Shown one piece after another: positions 44,337 through 52,859 of a stretch of DNA of 64,000 nucleotides; the first letter of the stretch is position 1, and each line of letters begins with the position of its first letter. Position numbers and translations under genes: made by a program. The notes beneath the pieces were generated by a model. That model made no database searches. It saw nothing but the letters and a program-made list of their open reading frames with translations, and was not told the origin of the DNA. Source of the stretch: Bog-877 sp050734135 (lineage in GTDB: Bacteria > Chloroflexota > Dormibacteria > Aeolococcales > Bog-877); NCBI GenBank assembly GCA_050734135.1, contig JBOHUG010000082.1:1-64000 (forward strand), written 5' to 3'.

Positions 44337-45805
44337 GCTCGATCCGGGAAGACGGGCGGAGGTCGAGCGTCCAACCAGGAGCTGGCGCCTTCCAGGGTCT
44401 GGGAGAGCTGGAGCAGCGTGGCCTCGTCGCCGTACCTTCCGATCAGCTGAACGCCGATCGGAAGGCCCTGGTGCTGGTGGAGCGGGAGCTGGGCCGCCGG
44501 CTGCCCGGTGAGGTTGGCCACGGTGCTGAAGGGGCTGAACCGGTCCGACCGCTGCGGGGCCAACTCGGGGTGGATGTCGCTACCTGCCAGGAGCTCTCCG
44601 ATGGCAAGTGGCGGCTGAGCCAGTGTCGGGGTGAGAACCACGTCGTAGCGGCGCCAGAGCCAAGAGATCGACGAACCGAAAAGCTGCAGCCGCTGGCGGA
44701 CCAACAGGAAGTCGGTCGCACTCAGCCCGGCACCCAGCTCGGCCAGGTAACGGACGTGAGGTTCAAGCTGGCGCGAATCCCCTCCCTCCGAGCCGGCGCT
44801 GCGCCGGGCGAGATCCATGGCGACGGCCCAAAGCAGGCGGAAGTCGAGAGCGGCCTCCGGAAGCCGCCAGCCGGGCTCGACCCGATCCACCTGGTGGCCG
44901 AGTCGCTCCAACAGCTTCGCCGCGCTTGTGGTGGCGGATTCGCAGGCAGGATGGACGGGTACGTCGATCGGCGGGAGGGTGGTGAAGCCCACCCGAAGGC
45001 GTCTGGGAGGGCTGGCGACCGCCGCCGAGAAAGAGATGGGTGGCGGGGCGACCGGGCAGGGTTCTCCCAGGCTGCTGCCCGCCACCACGTCCAGCAGCAG
45101 GGCGGAGTCGGCGACACTGCGGGTGAGGAAGCCGTCGACACCGAGCCCCCCTAGTCCGTCGCCGCCCTGCTCACCGAGGGGAATCCGACCGCGAGTGGGC
45201 TTGAGCGCAAAGAGGCCGCAGCAGGAGCCCGGGATGCGCAGGCTGCCGCCCGCGTCGTTGCCCTCCGCGGCCGGTACCATTCCCGCCGCCACAGCCGCCG
45301 CCGAACCGCCGCTGGATCCGCCCGGGGTGTGGCTCGGGGACCAGGGATTGCGGCTTTGGCCGAGCCGGACACTCTCCGTCACCGGGATAGCCCCAAACTC
45401 GGGCAGGGTGGTCTTTCCGATCAGGATCGCCCCGGCCGCGCGCAGTCTCGCGACCACCTCGGAATCGCGGGAGGCGACCCCGGTGGGAGCGGCCGCGGAG
45501 CCCATGGTCGTGGGGAAGCCGGCGACCGCCCGGTTGTCCTTGATCGCGATTGGCACTCCCTCCAGCGGCCCCGGGGCGCCCGCCTCCAGGCGGCGATCGG
45601 AGAGCTCTGCCTGGACCAGCGCGGATTCGCGGAGCACCGCCACGAAAGCGTTCAGCTGCGGGTCGAGCCTTTCGATGCCCACCAGGCAGTCCGCCAGCAC
45701 CTCGCCGGGTGAGAGCTGTCCGCTCCGGAGGAGCTCGGCCAGTCGGGCCACCCCCAACCAGGCGAGGCTCTCAGGGCCTGCCGGAGCGTGAGCGGGAGCT
45801 GCCAT
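44333..45805 (-). CDS. Amidase-signature family amidase
   Basis: 490 aa. The Ser-cisSer-Lys triad is complete: Lys89 (AIKDNRAVAG), Ser164 (GGSSGGS) and Ser188 (GNDAGGSLRIP). It hydrolyses carboxylic amides; compared with GatA in this window it lacks the operon partners and diverges in the C-terminal half, so a catabolic amidase is more likely than a tRNA enzyme. It shares a short divergent gap with uvrA. Confidence 0.9.
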   Translation of the reverse strand: MAAPAHAPAGPESLAWLGVARLAELLRSGQLSPGEVLADCLVGIERLDPQLNAFVAVLRESALVQAELSDRRLEAGAPGPLEGVPIAIKDNRAVAGFPTTMGSAAAPTGVASRDSEVVARLRAAGAILIGKTTLPEFGAIPVTESVRLGQSRNPWSPSHTPGGSSGGSAAAVAAGMVPAAEGNDAGGSLRIPGSCCGLFALKPTRGRIPLGEQGGDGLGGLGVDGFLTRSVADSALLLDVVAGSSLGEPCPVAPPPISFSAAVASPPRRLRVGFTTLPPIDVPVHPACESATTSAAKLLERLGHQVDRVEPGWRLPEAALDFRLLWAVAMDLARRSAGSEGGDSRQLEPHVRYLAELGAGLSATDFLLVRQRLQLFGSSISWLWRRYDVVLTPTLAQPPLAIGELLAGSDIHPELAPQRSDRFSPFSTVANLTGQPAAQLPLHQHQGLPIGVQLIGRYGDEATLLQLSQTLEGASSWLDARPPPVFPDRA

Positions 45806-45889
45806 CTCCGGAGTTTGGCAGTTGGCTGGGGACGGCGTAGGGAGGCGACAGGGTGGGCGTACAGGCGTTCGTCGGGCCTCGAAAAACGG

Positions 45890-45895
45890 TACGCT
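45890..45895 (+). promoter_or_regulatory. Candidate -10 box of uvrA (leaderless)
   Basis: TACGCT (TAnnnT) ends 8 nt before ATG 45904. The match is weaker than at uvrB, but the spacing is the same class and no ribosome binding site precedes the ATG. Confidence 0.35.
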
Positions 45896-45903
45896 ACGCG
45901 GAG

Positions 45904-48783
45904 ATGGGACAGGCCTATATTTCGATCCGAGGAGCCCGCGAGCACAACCTTCGCGATGTCGATCTGGACATCCCCCGGGACCAGTTGACCGTGATCACCG
46001 GACTGAGCGGGTCGGGAAAGTCATCGCTGGCCTTCGACACCATCTATGCCGAGGGCCAGCGTCGGTACGTGGAGTCCCTCTCCGCATACGCCCGCCAGTT
46101 CCTAGGGCAGATGGAGAAGCCTGACGTAGACCACATCGATGGCCTCTCGCCGGCGATCTCGATTGACCAGAAGGGTGCCGGGCGCAACCCGCGGTCGACG
46201 GTGGGTACGGTGACCGAGGTCTACGACTACCTCCGTCTCCTCTACGCCCGAGTCGGCCATCCCCACTGTCCCAAGTGCGGCCGAGAGATCTCCCGGCAGA
46301 CGGTCGAGCAGATCGCGGACCAGGTGGCCGACCTGCCGGAGGGGACGCGGATTCTGGTCCTGGCACCGATGATCCAGGGCCGGAAGGGGGAACACCAGGC
46401 AGTTTTTGAGCTGGCTCGTCGGCAGGGCTATGTAAGAGTTCGGATCGATGGCCAGGTTCACTCCCTGGACGAGGCACCCCAGCTGGAAAAAAAGCTGAAG
46501 CATGACCTGGAGGTTGTGGTGGACCGGCTGGTGGTCGAGCCGGACGCACGCTCACGGCTCCGGGAGAGCTGTGAGCAGGCCGCGTTGCTCTCGGGTGGCA
46601 CGGTATTGATCGCGGCCGCCGACGTCGGCACCGAGCTTCAGGACATGCTCTTCTCGGAACAGTTCGCCTGCGTCTATGACAGCCTCTCGATGGAGGAACC
46701 CCAGCCCCGCAACTTCTCCTTCAACAACCCCCACGGCGCCTGCCCTGCTTGCACAGGTCTTGGGGCCCGGATGGAGGTAGACCCGGAGGCGGTGGTCACC
46801 GATCCCGAAAGGTCGATCGCCGAGGGAGTCGTCTCCGGCTGGAGCTGGGGGCCGGCGCAGCAGTGGATGACAGATTTGATCGAGGCCGTCGCCCGGGAGA
46901 ACGGAGTTCCCCTGGATAAGCCCTGGCGGCGACTGACCGCAGGCCAGCGTGACGTGATTCTGTACGGCTTGCCGAAGGGGGAGACGGTCCCGATGCACTT
47001 TCGGAGCCGGGGCGGACGGGTCCACAACTATCAGGCCAAGTTCGAAGGGGTGATCCCTAACCTGGAGCGGCGCTATCGGGAGACCGAGTCGGCTGCGGTC
47101 AAAGAGGGGATTGAGCGGCTGATGATGCAGCGCCCCTGTCTCACCTGCAAAGGCAAGCGGCTCCGGCCGGAGTTTCTGGCGGTCACCGTGGATGGCCTGG
47201 GGATTATGGACGTCTGCGCTCAACCGGTCGATGAGGTCCTGGCCACCCTTGCCGGCTGGCGGCTCTCCGACCGCGAAGAGGAGATAGCCCGCCGGATCAT
47301 CAAGGAGATTCGGGAGCGGGTGGGTTTCCTCAATGACGTTGGCTTGCAGTACCTAACCCTCGACCGGGCAGCCGGATCGCTTTCGGGGGGCGAGGCGCAG
47401 CGAATCCGGCTGGCGACACAGATCGGGAGCCGGCTGACCGGCGTGCTTTACATCCTCGACGAACCCAGCATCGGCCTCCACCAGCGCGACAACGGCAAAT
47501 TGCTGGCGACGCTCTTCCAACTCCGGGAGCTGGGCAACACCGTGGTGGTGGTGGAGCATGACGAGGAGACCATTCGCCGCGCCGACTTCGTAGTCGACAT
47601 GGGACCCGGTGCTGGAGAGCACGGGGGCTACGTGGTGGCGGCGGGCACCCTGCCCGAAGTGCTGCAGAGCCCCGACTCGCTAACGGCCCAGTTCCTTCGC
47701 GGCGACGAACGCATCGAGGTGCCCTCGATGCGGCGCCCTGCCACCGGCGAGATCGTGGTGCGCGGTGCCCGGGCCAACAACCTGCGCAATCTGGATGTCG
47801 CCTTTCCCATCGGCTGTTTCGTGGGCGTCTCAGGGGTGAGCGGGTCCGGCAAGAGCACCCTCGTCAACGACATCCTCTATCGCCGCTGTGCCCAGTACTT
47901 CTACTCCGCGAAACAGCGCCCGGCAGCTCATGACCGGATCGATGGGCTCGATGAGCTTGACAAGGTGGTGGATGTGGACCAAGCGGCGATCGGACGCACT
48001 CCCCGGAGCAACCCCGCCACCTATACCGGGCTCTTCACTCCGATTCGGGAACTCTTCGCTCAGCTCCCGGAAGCCCGGGCCCGGGGTTACAAGCCGGGGC
48101 GGTTCTCCTTCAATGTCCGGGGCGGTCGCTGTGAGGCATGCGAGGGCGACGGGCTGATCAAGATCGAGATGCATTTCTTGCCCGACATCTACGTCACCTG
48201 CGAGGTCTGCAAAGGCCAGCGGTACACCCACGAGGTGCTGGAGGTCAGGTTCAAGGGCCACTCCATCGCCGATGTGCTGGGGCTCTCGGTAGCAGAGGCA
48301 GCCAAGGTCTTCCGCAATCAGCCCAGCATTGCCCGCAAGCTGCAGACGCTGGTCGATGTGGGGCTGGGCTACCTCCACCTGGGACAGCCCGCCACCCAGC
48401 TCAGCGGCGGTGAGGCCCAGCGAGTCAAGCTGGCCACCGAACTCTCGCGCCGGAGCACCGGCAGGACTCTCTACATCCTTGACGAGCCGACCACCGGCCT
48501 CCATTTCGCAGACGTGGGGCGGTTGCTCGGAGTGCTCCACCGCCTAGTTGAACAAGGCAACACTGTGGTGGTGATCGAGCACAATCTCGATGTGCTCAAA
48601 TCCGCCGACTGGTTGGTCGATTTGGGCCCCGACGGAGGCGCGGCCGGGGGGGCCATCGTCGCCCAAGGAACCCCGGAGCAGGTGGCCCGGACGCCTGGGT
48701 CGTCGACCGGTAGCTATCTGGCTCCCCTGCTGCGGTCGGCGAAGCGCCGCGCCTCCGCACCTCGGGACCAGGTGGCTGTGTGA
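45904..48783 (+). CDS. uvrA: Excinuclease ABC subunit A
   Basis: 959 aa. Two ABC ATPase halves: Walker A GLSGSGKSSLAFDT and GVSGSGKSTLVND, signatures LSGGEAQRIRLATQIGS and LSGGEAQRVKLATELS. The C-terminal zinc module CEACEGDGLIKIEMHFLP...CEVCKG is intact. In the first zinc module the CxxC before FSFNNPHGACPAC reads CVYD, so one ligand is Asp; I recall the same change in actinobacterial UvrA. UvrA dimers recognise bulky lesions and load UvrB. ATG 45904 is preferred over the upstream GTG 45853 because family similarity starts here (ISIRGAREHNLRDVDL). Confidence 0.97.
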   Translation: MGQAYISIRGAREHNLRDVDLDIPRDQLTVITGLSGSGKSSLAFDTIYAEGQRRYVESLSAYARQFLGQMEKPDVDHIDGLSPAISIDQKGAGRNPRSTVGTVTEVYDYLRLLYARVGHPHCPKCGREISRQTVEQIADQVADLPEGTRILVLAPMIQGRKGEHQAVFELARRQGYVRVRIDGQVHSLDEAPQLEKKLKHDLEVVVDRLVVEPDARSRLRESCEQAALLSGGTVLIAAADVGTELQDMLFSEQFACVYDSLSMEEPQPRNFSFNNPHGACPACTGLGARMEVDPEAVVTDPERSIAEGVVSGWSWGPAQQWMTDLIEAVARENGVPLDKPWRRLTAGQRDVILYGLPKGETVPMHFRSRGGRVHNYQAKFEGVIPNLERRYRETESAAVKEGIERLMMQRPCLTCKGKRLRPEFLAVTVDGLGIMDVCAQPVDEVLATLAGWRLSDREEEIARRIIKEIRERVGFLNDVGLQYLTLDRAAGSLSGGEAQRIRLATQIGSRLTGVLYILDEPSIGLHQRDNGKLLATLFQLRELGNTVVVVEHDEETIRRADFVVDMGPGAGEHGGYVVAAGTLPEVLQSPDSLTAQFLRGDERIEVPSMRRPATGEIVVRGARANNLRNLDVAFPIGCFVGVSGVSGSGKSTLVNDILYRRCAQYFYSAKQRPAAHDRIDGLDELDKVVDVDQAAIGRTPRSNPATYTGLFTPIRELFAQLPEARARGYKPGRFSFNVRGGRCEACEGDGLIKIEMHFLPDIYVTCEVCKGQRYTHEVLEVRFKGHSIADVLGLSVAEAAKVFRNQPSIARKLQTLVDVGLGYLHLGQPATQLSGGEAQRVKLATELSRRSTGRTLYILDEPTTGLHFADVGRLLGVLHRLVEQGNTVVVIEHNLDVLKSADWLVDLGPDGGAAGGAIVAQGTPEQVARTPGSSTGSYLAPLLRSAKRRASAPRDQVAV

Positions 48784-48938
48784 AGAGGTCGGCAGAAGAC
48801 GGGCCGCCGACAGGGCAACCGCCGCGAACCTTTCAGGGCTGGCAACGGCGCGCCTGCCTGGTTCTGGTGGGCCTCTTGGTGCTGCTGGCGGTGATCCTGG
48901 TGGTCACTGCCAGCCTGGGCGCCTTGGGGGTGCGCTAG
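48780..48938 (+). CDS. 52-aa single-pass membrane protein between uvrA and uvrC
   Basis: A short frame starting at a GTG that overlaps the uvrA stop by 4 nt (GTGTGA arrangement) and ending TAG at 48936-48938, 2 nt before the uvrC ATG. A basic, Pro-rich N terminus (~24 residues) is followed by one very hydrophobic helix (LVLVGLLVLLAVILVV) and a short tail. Tight packing between two genes supports it being translated. I know no family; it resembles a signal-anchor peptide. No role in repair can be claimed. Confidence 0.55.
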   Translation: MKRSAEDGPPTGQPPRTFQGWQRRACLVLVGLLVLLAVILVVTASLGALGVR

Positions 48939-48940
48939 CG

Positions 48941-50908
48941 ATGGCTGCCGGGTCGCGACCCGTTTTGACCACGCCTGCGCCCGAGGGAGAGCTGGTTACC
49001 GAAGGCGCGGATCAGGCGTCCGGCAGCAAGCTTCGCCAGAGTCCGGCGCTGCTCAAAGCCCGCCTCAAGGGCGCACCGGCCACTCCCGGGGTCTACCTCT
49101 TCCGGGGGGCACAAGGGCAGGTGCTCTACGTTGGGAAGTCAGCCAACCTGCGCGACCGTCTGCGCAGCTACTTCTCCGGCTGGGAGTCGCAGCCCCCTCG
49201 GATTCGGCGTCTGGTCGACTCCGCATTCGACTTCGAGGTGATCGCGGCCGGGAGCGAGCAGCAGGCACTAATTCTTGAAAACACCCTGATCAAGCGTTAC
49301 CACCCCCGCTTCAACGTAAGGCTCCGTGATGACAAGAATTACCTCTACTTCCGGATCCCGGCGCCAGTGGCGAAGCGTCCTGAGCTGGTGCCCGACGATC
49401 CCCGTGAGAAGCTAGCAGCCTTTCCTCGCCCCACCTTCAGCCGGCGCTTGGGGACGGATCGCGACCGCTACTTCGGTCCCTACACCGATGCCAAATCTCT
49501 GCGCCGCTCGGTACGGGAAATCCGCACCGTCTTCCCTTTTCGCGGGTGTGCGGACACGATCTTCGGGCGGGGCCGGGTCTGCCTGGACTACCACCTCGGC
49601 ATCTGCGCCGGTCCCTGCGCCGGGCTAATCAAGCCCGGACCGTATGCGGCGCTGCTCGACGATGCGGCCGCTTTCATGGATGGACAGGTGGGCGCTGTCA
49701 CCATGCGCCTTCGGACGGAGATGCAGCGCGCCAGCGAGCAGCTTGACTTCGAGCGAGCAGCGGCGTTGCGAGACCGGCTCCAGACCGTTGAGAAGCTGGC
49801 TCACGAGCAGTTGACGAGCCCCCGGCTGGGTGCCGATGTCGATGTGGTGGGGGTAGCTGTAGAGGGCAGCCAGGGCATGGCAGCCGTACTGTTGGTCAGG
49901 GACGGTCGGCTGCAGGGAGTAGAATGCCATCCCCTGGAAGGGGTGAGAGGCCTGAGCGTGGGGGAGGTGGTCACCAGCTTCACGTCCCAGTACTACGCCA
50001 ATTCGACCCACGTCCCGAGAACGCTTTATCTGCCTGAGACTCCACTCGCACCTGGACTCCTCCAGGCCTTTCTGGAGAGTCGGCGGGAAGCCCGGGTGGA
50101 AGTCCTGGTGCCGCGGCGGGGAAGATTCCGCGCGCTGCTGGCCCGAGCCGGGGAGACGGCCGCCGCCTCGCTGGGGCAGGCGCGAATCGCCCAGGACTTC
50201 GACGCGGGACGGGTGGCCGCGGTGCTCGAGGATCTGCGCCAGCGACTGGGACTGAGGAACCCACCGCAGCGGATCGAGTGCTACGACATCAGCAACACCA
50301 TGGGTGAGCAGAGCGTCGGTTCAATGGTGGTCTTTGAGGAAGCTCGACCCAAGCCTTCGGCCTACCGCATATTCGCCATTCGGACTGTGCAGGGTCCTAA
50401 CGACTTCGCTAGCATGGAGGAAGTCCTGTCACGTCGGCTGGCCCACCTGGGGGACTCCGGAGAGCGGGACGAAAGCCTCGGGTTGCGACCCGACCTGATC
50501 ATCGTCGACGGGGGGGCGGGTCAACTGGCCTCCGCCGATCGGGCACTGACGGCACTCGGCCTGGCCGGTCTGCCTCACTTTGGACTCGCCAAGCGGTTCG
50601 AGGAGTTCTACGTTCCCGGGCAATCTGATCCGATCCATCTACCCGAAGGCAGCCCAGCCCTCTTCCTGATGCAGCGGGTCCGGGACGAGGCGCACCGCTT
50701 CGCCATCACCCGTCACCGGGCTAAACGCGCCAAGGCCGGCGTGCGATCTCGGCTCGACGAGATCGGAGGTCTCGGCCCCAAGCGAAAGCGCGCACTGCTA
50801 CTTAGATTCGGGTCCGTGGAAGGCATTCGCGCTGCCTCCTGGGAGGAGCTCACCGCGGTCCCCGGGGTCACCCGCGGAGTGGCAGCTGCGATCAAGGAGA
50901 TCCTGTGA
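48941..50908 (+). CDS. uvrC: Excinuclease ABC subunit C
   Basis: 655 aa. The N-terminal GIY-YIG nuclease (GVYLFRGAQGQVLYVGKSANLRDRL) makes the 3' incision. A Cys-rich segment (CLDYHLGICAGPCAG) and the UVR motif (ASEQLDFERAAALRDRL) bind UvrB. The RNase H-like domain (IECYDISNTMGEQSVGSMVV, LIIVDGGAGQL) makes the 5' cut, and a C-terminal double HhH (DEIGGLGPKRKRALLLRFGS, AVPGVTRGVAAAI) binds DNA. ATG 48941 gives a ~40-residue disordered extension before the nuclease. The TGA overlaps the GTG of rapZ. Confidence 0.97.
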   Translation: MAAGSRPVLTTPAPEGELVTEGADQASGSKLRQSPALLKARLKGAPATPGVYLFRGAQGQVLYVGKSANLRDRLRSYFSGWESQPPRIRRLVDSAFDFEVIAAGSEQQALILENTLIKRYHPRFNVRLRDDKNYLYFRIPAPVAKRPELVPDDPREKLAAFPRPTFSRRLGTDRDRYFGPYTDAKSLRRSVREIRTVFPFRGCADTIFGRGRVCLDYHLGICAGPCAGLIKPGPYAALLDDAAAFMDGQVGAVTMRLRTEMQRASEQLDFERAAALRDRLQTVEKLAHEQLTSPRLGADVDVVGVAVEGSQGMAAVLLVRDGRLQGVECHPLEGVRGLSVGEVVTSFTSQYYANSTHVPRTLYLPETPLAPGLLQAFLESRREARVEVLVPRRGRFRALLARAGETAAASLGQARIAQDFDAGRVAAVLEDLRQRLGLRNPPQRIECYDISNTMGEQSVGSMVVFEEARPKPSAYRIFAIRTVQGPNDFASMEEVLSRRLAHLGDSGERDESLGLRPDLIIVDGGAGQLASADRALTALGLAGLPHFGLAKRFEEFYVPGQSDPIHLPEGSPALFLMQRVRDEAHRFAITRHRAKRAKAGVRSRLDEIGGLGPKRKRALLLRFGSVEGIRAASWEELTAVPGVTRGVAAAIKEIL

Positions 50909-51708
50909 GCCTGGGTGCCACGCCCCCGCTCCCCCAGGGGATCCTGGTCTTCGGGCCGCCGGGCAGTGGCGTTCCCGTAGTCATGGCGACCCTCAGCCGC
51001 GCCGGAATGCCGGCCGATGGATGGGAGGGCGGTCCCGAAGCCCATCCGGCCGCCATCGCCGAGAACTTCAGAGAAGGGGAGGGCCCCGTGCTGCTAGCGC
51101 TCGAAGCCAGTGATGGCGCCTGCCTCATGCGATCCGGAGCGCCATGGTCCGACCGTCCTCTGCCTGATGACGCCCGGTTGGCAGCAGGGGAGCTCGCGCT
51201 CTCCCGGGTGCGGATTTTTCCGGCCCGGCTGCGGGCGCATCTTTTGCTGGACAGCACCCACCTGAGTGCCCCCGTGCTGAGCGCACGCGTTCGTCAGCTT
51301 GATCACCTGCTCGGACCCCAGCTTGTTTCGCCGCCCACCGTGGTGGTGGAGTCCTTCGGCTACCCGAGGGGGGTTCCCCTCGATCTGGGCTGGTGCGTTG
51401 ACGCCCGCGCTCTGCGCAATCCCTTCTGGGAACCTAATCTGCGGATGCTCTCCGGGCTCGATGTCCGGGTGCAGGAGTTCGTCCTCGGGCAGGCGCTGGC
51501 GGAACGGCTGGTGACCGCGATGGAGGGGCTGGTACAGGAGCTCCTTCCGGAGCTCCAGGCCCGATCGCGCAGAGTGCTCCGGCTGGCGGTGGGCTGCACT
51601 GGTGGATTTCACCGATCAGTCGCGATCAGCGAGGAATTAGGGCGGCGGCTCGGTGCCGTTGGGGTGAACAGCCTGATCTGGCATCGCGATCTCCCCGACC
51701 GTCCCTAG
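50905..51708 (+). CDS. rapZ: RapZ (YvcJ)-family protein with degenerate P-loop
   Basis: 267 aa. The C-terminal domain is diagnostic: VVESFGYPRGVPLDLGWCVDARALRNPFW and GCTGGFHRSV (residues 230-239). At the N terminus the Walker A position reads GPPGSGVP (17-24): the Lys-Ser/Thr that bind nucleotide are replaced by Val-Pro, so the ATP/GTPase site is probably dead. RapZ proteins control amino-sugar synthesis through small RNAs in enterobacteria and have other metabolic-sensing roles elsewhere. The uvrC-rapZ order is typical of Gram-positive genomes. In those, yvcK and whiA normally follow; here gap follows directly. Confidence 0.85.
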   Translation: MSLGATPPLPQGILVFGPPGSGVPVVMATLSRAGMPADGWEGGPEAHPAAIAENFREGEGPVLLALEASDGACLMRSGAPWSDRPLPDDARLAAGELALSRVRIFPARLRAHLLLDSTHLSAPVLSARVRQLDHLLGPQLVSPPTVVVESFGYPRGVPLDLGWCVDARALRNPFWEPNLRMLSGLDVRVQEFVLGQALAERLVTAMEGLVQELLPELQARSRRVLRLAVGCTGGFHRSVAISEELGRRLGAVGVNSLIWHRDLPDRP

Positions 51709-51752
51709 GACTCCTCCGGGAAGACTCGCGCTGCCAGGCGAGCAGTCGCGCC

Positions 51753-51758
51753 TATACT
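51753..51758 (+). promoter_or_regulatory. -10 box for the gap-pgk-tpiA operon
   Basis: TATACT, about 80 nt before the gap start. The leader carries AGGAGGT (51817-51823), so unlike the repair genes this operon appears to use a conventional ribosome binding site. No clear -35 was found. Confidence 0.4.
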
Positions 51759-51835
51759 CCCGGACGGGGAGCGCTCAGGAACTCGCCGTCCCCGAATTAC
51801 AGCAGTCCGTGGGCCTAGGAGGTGGACGGGGATTG

Positions 51836-52858
51836 GTGACTCGGGTCGGTATCAACGGCTTTGGCAGAATCGGCCGTAACGTGTTCCGCGCCGCCCGTGA
51901 GAACGGGTCGTTCGAGATCGTGGCTGCCAATGACATCGGGACCCCGGAATCACTAGCCCATCTCCTCCGCTACGACTCGATCCTGGGACGATATCCAGGC
52001 GATGTCGTGGCCCATGACCAGTCGCTGACGGTGGACGGGCGTGAGCTCAAGGTCTTCGCCGCCCCGGCGCCCGGGGACATCGACTGGGCGGGGCTTGGAA
52101 TCGAGGTCGTGATCGAGTCTTCGGGGTTGTTCGTCCAAGCGGAACAGGCTCGACCCCACATCGAGAGAGGCGGCGCCAAGAAGGTGATCATCACCGCACC
52201 TGCCAAAGGTGAGGACATCACGATCTGCATGGGAGTAAATGACGCGTCCTATCAGCCGAGGCGCCATCACATCATCTCCAATGCTTCTTGCACCACAAAC
52301 TGTCTGGCGCCGGTGGCCAAGGTGATCCACCAGCGGTTCGGGATCGAGAGCGGGCTGATGACCACGGTCCATGCCTACACCGGAGACCAGCGGCTCCTGG
52401 ATGCGCCTCATCGCGATCCCCGCCGGGCACGGGCCGCGGCCATGTCCCTCGTCCCTACCAGCAGCGGCGCCGCCGAAGCCGTCGCCAAGGTGGTGCCGGA
52501 GCTGCGGGGGAAGTTCGCGGGGATCTCACTTCGGGTTCCGGTTCCCGACGTTTCAATCGTCGATTTCACCGTACTGACGAGCAAACCCACAAGCGCCGAG
52601 GCCATCAATCTCGCCCTGCGCGAGGCCGCTGCCGGGGAGCTGCGAGGCATACTTCGGGTCGAGGATGAGGCGCTGGTATCGGTTGACTTCCGCGGTGATT
52701 CTCACTCGTCGATCGTGGATTCCGAACTGACGATGACCGCTGGCCCGCAGCACGCCAAGGTGCTCGCCTGGTACGACAACGAGTGGGGTTATTCCTGTCG
52801 GGTGGTGGACCTAACCAGGCTGATTGTCAGCACCCTGCCGGCCGCGACGCCCAGTTGA
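51836..52858 (+). CDS. gap: Glyceraldehyde-3-phosphate dehydrogenase, type I
   Basis: 340 aa. The NAD-binding start is RVGINGFGRIGRNVFRAA; Asp33 in AANDIG points to NAD+ rather than NADP+. The catalytic Cys152 is in SNASCTTNCLAP, the late motif AWYDNEWGYSCRVVDL. GTG 51836 fits the family start; AGGAGGT ends 12 nt before it, and a TTG at 51833 or GTG at 51809 are alternatives. It heads the lower glycolysis cluster gap-pgk-tpiA-gpmI. Confidence 0.96.
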   Translation: MTRVGINGFGRIGRNVFRAARENGSFEIVAANDIGTPESLAHLLRYDSILGRYPGDVVAHDQSLTVDGRELKVFAAPAPGDIDWAGLGIEVVIESSGLFVQAEQARPHIERGGAKKVIITAPAKGEDITICMGVNDASYQPRRHHIISNASCTTNCLAPVAKVIHQRFGIESGLMTTVHAYTGDQRLLDAPHRDPRRARAAAMSLVPTSSGAAEAVAKVVPELRGKFAGISLRVPVPDVSIVDFTVLTSKPTSAEAINLALREAAAGELRGILRVEDEALVSVDFRGDSHSSIVDSELTMTAGPQHAKVLAWYDNEWGYSCRVVDLTRLIVSTLPAATPS

Positions 52859-52859
52859 G

